Below, one piece after another: positions 59,641-64,000 of a stretch of 64,000 nucleotides of DNA. The stretch is from Lineus longissimus (lineage: Eukaryota; Nemertea; Pilidiophora; Heteronemertea; Lineidae). Each line of letters begins with the position of its first letter. The stretch's first letter is position 1. The notes under the pieces were generated by a model that did not search any database, had not been told where the DNA came from, and worked only from the letters and a program-made list of their open reading frames with translations. Where the stretch lies: contig NC_088324.1 of the NCBI RefSeq assembly GCF_910592395.1, forward strand, positions 3,722,001 to 3,786,000. The letters are read 5' to 3'. Position numbers and translations under genes: made by a program.

Positions 59641-59880
59641 AAAACTTACGCCATTTGACCTATGTGACCTTGAAAATTTGGTCAAAAAATCCGTATTATA
59701 TGTGATGTATCCTTGCGAGGAGAACCAAGAAGATTTGATCGAAAACGAGTCGAACTTTTTAGGTTTCCACTTGTGGTCCCCTAGTTGCCATGTCAAAAAT
59801 CAGATCGGCTCGATAGTCAGCGTCAGTAGACGACGACGGACACAGCGGTATTGTATTGACTCCCCTACCGTGAGCCAAAA
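59640..59880 (-). repeat. Fragment of the AGGTCA-rich repeat family
   Basis: ACGCCATTTGACCTATGTGA and CCTTGAAAATTTGGTCAAA match the unit end of copies A and B in reverse. The right side has ACGACGACGGACAC and GCGGTATTG..GACTCCCC, like the microsatellite and first hairpin region. It abuts the 3' end of the LINE. Confidence 0.6.
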
Positions 59881-59934
59881 ATGAATACGGAAACATGTTG
59901 CGTGTCCCCAGATCCAGGACAAGATTCGGATATC

Positions 59935-60150
59935 GCAGCTTTGAAGCAGCTGCAGCTAATCTAATGGAACAGTCCCCATACCGCCCTTAAAGACAATGAT
60001 GATACCTCGTCGTTCAGAAAAGGACTTAAGACCTTGCTTTTCAAAATCTAATTCTAAGGCAGCGCTTGAATAGTCTAACTGAGTAGCACTTCATAAAAAC
60101 GGACATTACATTACATTGCATTGCATTGCATTACACTACATTACATTACT
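59935..60150 (+). mobile_element. CR1/L2-like LINE 3' tail with ATTAC/ATTGC microsatellite
   Basis: AAANL.. then CTAATGGAACAGTCC, and TCGTTCAGAAAAGGACTTAA / GACCTTGCTTTTCAAAATCT encode the usual SFRKGLKTLLFK end of this LINE group. It is followed by a short UTR and ATTACATTGCATTGC-type repeats (60103-60148). Only the last residues of the RT remain. Confidence 0.6.
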
Positions 60151-60159
60151 GTGTTGATA

Positions 60160-60930
60160 TTGACAAATGGCGAATTGGTAACACTTATACACAGGCAGGC
60201 GTTTCCATCATCTCTGACCACATCACGAATCGGATCTCCAATCATGTATTCTGTTAGTGTTCTCAATATAGCTACTCGCAATGTCGGTTTCCAACTGCTG
60301 ACACTGTGTTGCCTTATTCAAGACACTTCTTACCTTCGACGAAGTTCCAGCTTAATGGAATTGTAAGACAGCATTAGGTATGTCATCGTCTTAGTGTCTG
60401 GTAATGCCGGATCTGAGAAACATAGAACCATCTTCTTCTGAGCCAGGTGTTCTCCGATGAGGGGCTGAGGCATATCCGATTTTCCTCCGGAAAGCCAATA
60501 CTTTTGTCGCACAATTTCATTTTAACATGATCTAAAACTGTCGCGTATTCTTGCAAATGTTGTTTGGCAATGTTCACCCATGAATGACTGAAATGAAATG
60601 TTAGTGTACATAAGAATAGGAATTGGCCTCAAAGGGAATTACATTGGGTTTAAAACCGTTAAAAGGCCAACTATCCTTTGATATAAGTACCGAGGATTGG
60701 CTGTGAGAGGGGATTACGTTGCAGAATGGTGGCGGAACTTTCTAAGAAAAGCTGATATGAGGAAGCGTGTACTTGACACGCATGAGGTTTCTAATTTGGA
60801 CCAAAACGATAATACACCAGTAATCCTTCGCTGTCTGTTGGATGGGCCCTTCAGCTAAATAGGGCATTGGATTTGATTGCCTTTCTTCACTTCTGCTCCT
60901 TTAGATTAAAGGAAACCCATCACCAAACGC
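60160..60930. other. No gene seen
   Basis: Short overlapping frames only. Confidence 0.45.
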
Positions 60931-60934
60931 TTAT

Positions 60935-61350
60935 AAAATGGGGAGTTTTGAACGGCCCGGCTAAAACCTAAGCTTCCATTGATAAATTTTAGCAGTTTAC
61001 CGGTAGCTCTTCTAAATGTTGTAACTGATCAAAAATAAGGATTTTAGAGTTATTTTGGACGACAAATTTTTGCGTTTTAGGAGCTCGTGATCCATGTAGC
61101 CAACGGATTGCCCGCTTTGTACGCATAGCCCCGCCTCGCGCCAAGAAGTGGTTTGTTCGTGAGAGACTGAGTGATTTCAACAAAAAATTTCGCGAATGCC
61201 GGCTGATGGACATATTCGCGGCATAATATTTTCGCGCGTCAAGAATTGCTAAGCAAGTGATTTTTGCGGCAAATTATTTTCGTGAGCATGACCTGCTCTA
61301 GAAATTCGCGAAAATATCCTGGACGCGAAACTTTTCCGTTCTACAGTACT
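60935..61350 (+). repeat. TTCGCG-rich MITE-like element, second copy
   Basis: Shares ATGGGGAGTTTTGAACGGCC with 1603, and CGCGAATGCCGGCTGATGGA, CGCGGCATAATATTTTCGCG and the TTTTCCGTTCTACAGTAC end with 26975-27713. Confidence 0.65.
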
Positions 61351-61479
61351 GCGTGACCAGTATTAGTTGGAATTAATCTTTTACCTGGAAGTGGTTCTTT
61401 AATAATGCCTGTGGAGACAATCTCGGATTCACCCCCACCCTCCCTCCCCGCCCTACAATGTATACGCCAGGCACCTTCG

Positions 61480-62175
61480 GTTACCCTAGTTGAACACGTC
61501 ATTCAGAAGGGTTTGACTTGTCACATCAAACCAGAAAACACCTGCCGCCTCATACGGAAATACCGTCTTCGAAGTCGTACAGTTTGCTCAAGACTTGTCA
61601 CATCCAACCAGAATACCAACTATTCTGGTTGGTGTAATTGTAATACCATCTTTGAATACTTTATAGATTGTTGTTAGATATACTTGAAGACAATGTCACA
61701 TCCACCTAGAACAACAAACATCTACTCTGTTTGGAATACCCCTTTTGGCGATGTCATTCAAAACGGTTTGATTTACTTGGGACAATATCACATTCAGCCA
61801 GAATACACCTGCCCTGTACGTACAGTTTGGTTCAAGACTTGTCACATCGAACCAGCATAACCACAATCCTGATCTATTTTGTAAAACCGTCTTTGAAGAC
61901 TTTATAGAAAGTGGTTGATATACTTGAAGACATTGTCACAACCACCTAGAACAAACACTTGCGCTGCCCTGTTCAGGATCCCCCTTTTGAAGAAGTCATT
62001 CAAAACGGTTTGATTTACTTGAAGAAATGTCACATCCAACCAGAATACGGATATATCGGATATGTCATCTTCGAACACGTCACGCAAACTTGTCCTTTAT
62101 GGAAACACCGTATTCGAAAACCAAAATTGGTACACTAATTCAAAAGGATTTGGTTTACTTGAAGACATAGTATGC
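61480..62175 (+). repeat. Degenerate tandem repeats with protein-like content
   Basis: Words such as GTCATTCAAAACGGTTTGAT, TTTACTTGAAGA, TGTCACATCCAACCAGAATA and CCGTCTTTGAAGACTTTATA recur every ~100-230 bp (about 61500, 61600, 61690, 61760, 61900, 62000, 62090). Several frames give related short peptides (TVFEDFIESG-like), so this may be an old repetitive protein-coding array full of stops. Family unknown. Confidence 0.55.
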
Positions 62176-62312
62176 ATGATAGGCTTGTTCCGTCTTTGGA
62201 CATTTTTGAACGGCCAAAAGTTTTGTCCCTTAATCACCAAAAAGGCATTTCTCATTACTGATAGCATGCAATATCAATCCAAAGAACTGTTATACAACGT
62301 GGGCATGTTCAA

Positions 62313-62540
62313 GTGAATCTCCCTTTCGCGGTCGCCTCTAAAGGAAGACAGGCTTTCAACGTTGCTCTTAGCCATCAAACCGAAACCCTGGTTGAATACG
62401 AAATTACGGTTGAAGATAACCAGTCAATACCGCACAGGGTAGTTCTTCATTATCCCACTGTGCGCGCAATGGATACTAGTTTCACGTTTAGCTGCCAGGC
62501 GGGGCAGCCTGATTTGGATCTTGGAATATGTGCGTTTTAA
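62313..62540 (+). other. Unassigned 75-codon frame after the repeats
   Basis: Begins with GTG overlapping the stop of the frame before it (62062-62316). Content is protein-like (LPFAVASKGRQAFNVALSHQ, EYEITVEDNQSIPHRVVLHY) but no family is recognised. It may be the last readable part of the repetitive coding relic upstream. Confidence 0.25.
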
Positions 62541-62549
62541 GCCATAAAT

Positions 62550-64000
62550 ACCAATTGTAGATATGCCACTATTGCCTGCGGAGAATGCACTGGTATACTT
62601 CATGTGCTGAATTTACTTTTCGTTGAATGTTTGCAAAAAAAATGTATAACCCGCGATACCTTTATTTGCAATCAATCTCGTTCTCAAAATAGTTATTTTT
62701 ATCGAGTCAAACGCAAATAGCTCTTCTAAATTTTGTAATTGACTGAAAAATAACGATGACCAAATGGCAAAGTTTCTGAGACCAGTTTGATGGGCCTTGT
62801 TGAGAACTCTTCAATCGAACTCATTGGTATATTTTCCTATCTCCGGTCATTGTTTGTTGGAGGGGAAAGCGAAAGGAGTGTTTCGAGTATTGGTTGCAAC
62901 CGAGTGTAATTTACTCAGTTGCACGCAAACTTCTATTCGAGCATTATGGGCGTAAGGACATGAAGGAGCGCACATTCAGACGGGTTTGCCGGCCAATGGC
63001 ATCAAGGCAATCGAGTTTCACAACCGTGGAAATTGCCAGATAAGTTTAGGGGCACATCCGTTAAAGGCCTGGTCTCTCTGCTGACTTCATTATATCAAAT
63101 ATTTTTGTTTTTAACTATCGTGTACTTTTATTGGCTCATCCGGCATAAAAGACTGTGGCAGAAATTTAGAGGAAAATATCGGCTTGATTCAATGCAGCAG
63201 AAGTAAGACATCCCACAAACTGGTGTCAGAAAAAACACTTGGCAACTGCCCATCTAAGCGTAACAGCTTATTTTAAAAAATAAAGCCATGTCTCCTGGGA
63301 ACCAGAACATGCCCACCGCTTTGCAATTACATTGCTCCGAACAAAAAAAACCTTGTAGTCTTTAGCTCTGACGACGAGAAGTCAGCATAAGTTATTCATC
63401 AATATATTGCAAAACAACATGATTCAATCGATCAGAGACACTACTTGCCAACTCATTAGGATGTACAGATTGGAGATGGTCGGTGTCGAGGGAGATTCAG
63501 CTCAATCAAGTTCATCTCCTTGTTAATGAGGGTCAGTGGGTGCAGTGCGTGTGAAGCCATAAACATTTTTAATTTGACTTGGGGGAAAACCATCGACGCT
63601 ACTGCTATGCGCACATCGGCAAAAATACGACTGGAAGAAAAATCTTCATAACATTCTTTGATGCGCTAAATATAAACATGTAAGCTAAGAAATCTAGCGT
63701 GTTTTATTTCGAAGTTTTATTTTCTTTCTCACAACTGAAATATCTCATTGTATGCAGAGTTGAAGCTGGTTGAATCAACTTGCCTGATTCATACTTGCAA
63801 CATAACCAATATTGCTCCCACCTGTGCAGTAAATAAACCGCGAGTAATGAATCCGATATTGGTACGATCGGTTAGATTGTAGTTCCTACCGTTGGTAATG
63901 GTATCTAGTGATGTTTGACTGGAACGAATGGATACATGTAGCCTACTCATCAGGAGAATTTCCCGCAGGATTTTAAAGAAAACCAATAAAAGGGAACCTG
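62550..64000. other. No gene seen
   Basis: A 60-bp patch near 62700 (AGCTCTTCTAAATTTTGTAA, AAAATAACGAT) resembles 61005-61050, a diverged piece of the TTCGCG-rich family. Nothing else is supported. Confidence 0.45.

Overview
The window reads as nuclear DNA of a marine invertebrate animal: introns with GT..AG ends, an animal THAP zinc finger, a P2X7-type C-terminal domain, CR1/L2-like and L1/Tx1-like LINEs, Harbinger and Tc1/mariner remains, a tRNA-derived repeat and many short inverted-repeat elements. Frequent AGGCCT words and the mix of repeats make me favour a deuterostome such as an echinoderm, but I cannot fix the species from sequence alone.

The only clear multi-exon genes lie in the first 12 kb. 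A Tc1/mariner-superfamily transposase (1-848, minus, open to the left edge, uninterrupted) is followed by a decayed coding relic (about 1790-2231, minus). Then come two convergent genes. One is an eleven-exon THAP / RNase-H-like transposase-type gene (2961-8345, plus). The other is a three-exon gene (11475-8421, minus) encoding the cysteine-rich P2X7 'ballast' domain without the ion channel. Their stop codons lie 75 bp apart. A 21-bp motif with a palindromic CRE core sits upstream of both starts in mirror orientation. Both genes carry one clear lesion (frameshift in exon 10; in-frame TAG in exon 2). This looks like a decaying two-gene unit, possibly mobile.

From 11.7 to 64 kb I find no intact host gene. 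The DNA is layered transposon debris: a fused Harbinger remnant (11.7-12.1 kb), a near-perfect 38-bp hairpin (12.4 kb), mirrored arrays of a 16-bp word (13.6-14.2 kb), a composite element with an 18-bp flanking duplication (17.2-18.7 kb), a zinc-ribbon/HNH-like fragment of viral or phage character next to a 24-residue hydrophobic ORF (19.7-20.5 kb), and a repeat family built from ~300-bp units carrying AGGTCA direct repeats (8.7-9.8, 31.9-33.1, 34.1-34.9 and 59.6-59.9 kb). Further on are a Harbinger MITE with TTA duplications (37.7 kb), a CR1-like LINE tail (47 kb), a large terminal-inverted-repeat element with a MITE nested in one arm (51.0-52.5 kb), a long inverted repeat (54.8-55.4 kb), a degraded L1/Tx1-like LINE (57.0-59.6 kb) and degenerate tandem repeats (61.5-62.2 kb).

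All assignments rest on reading the sequence and on recalled family signatures; no database search was run.
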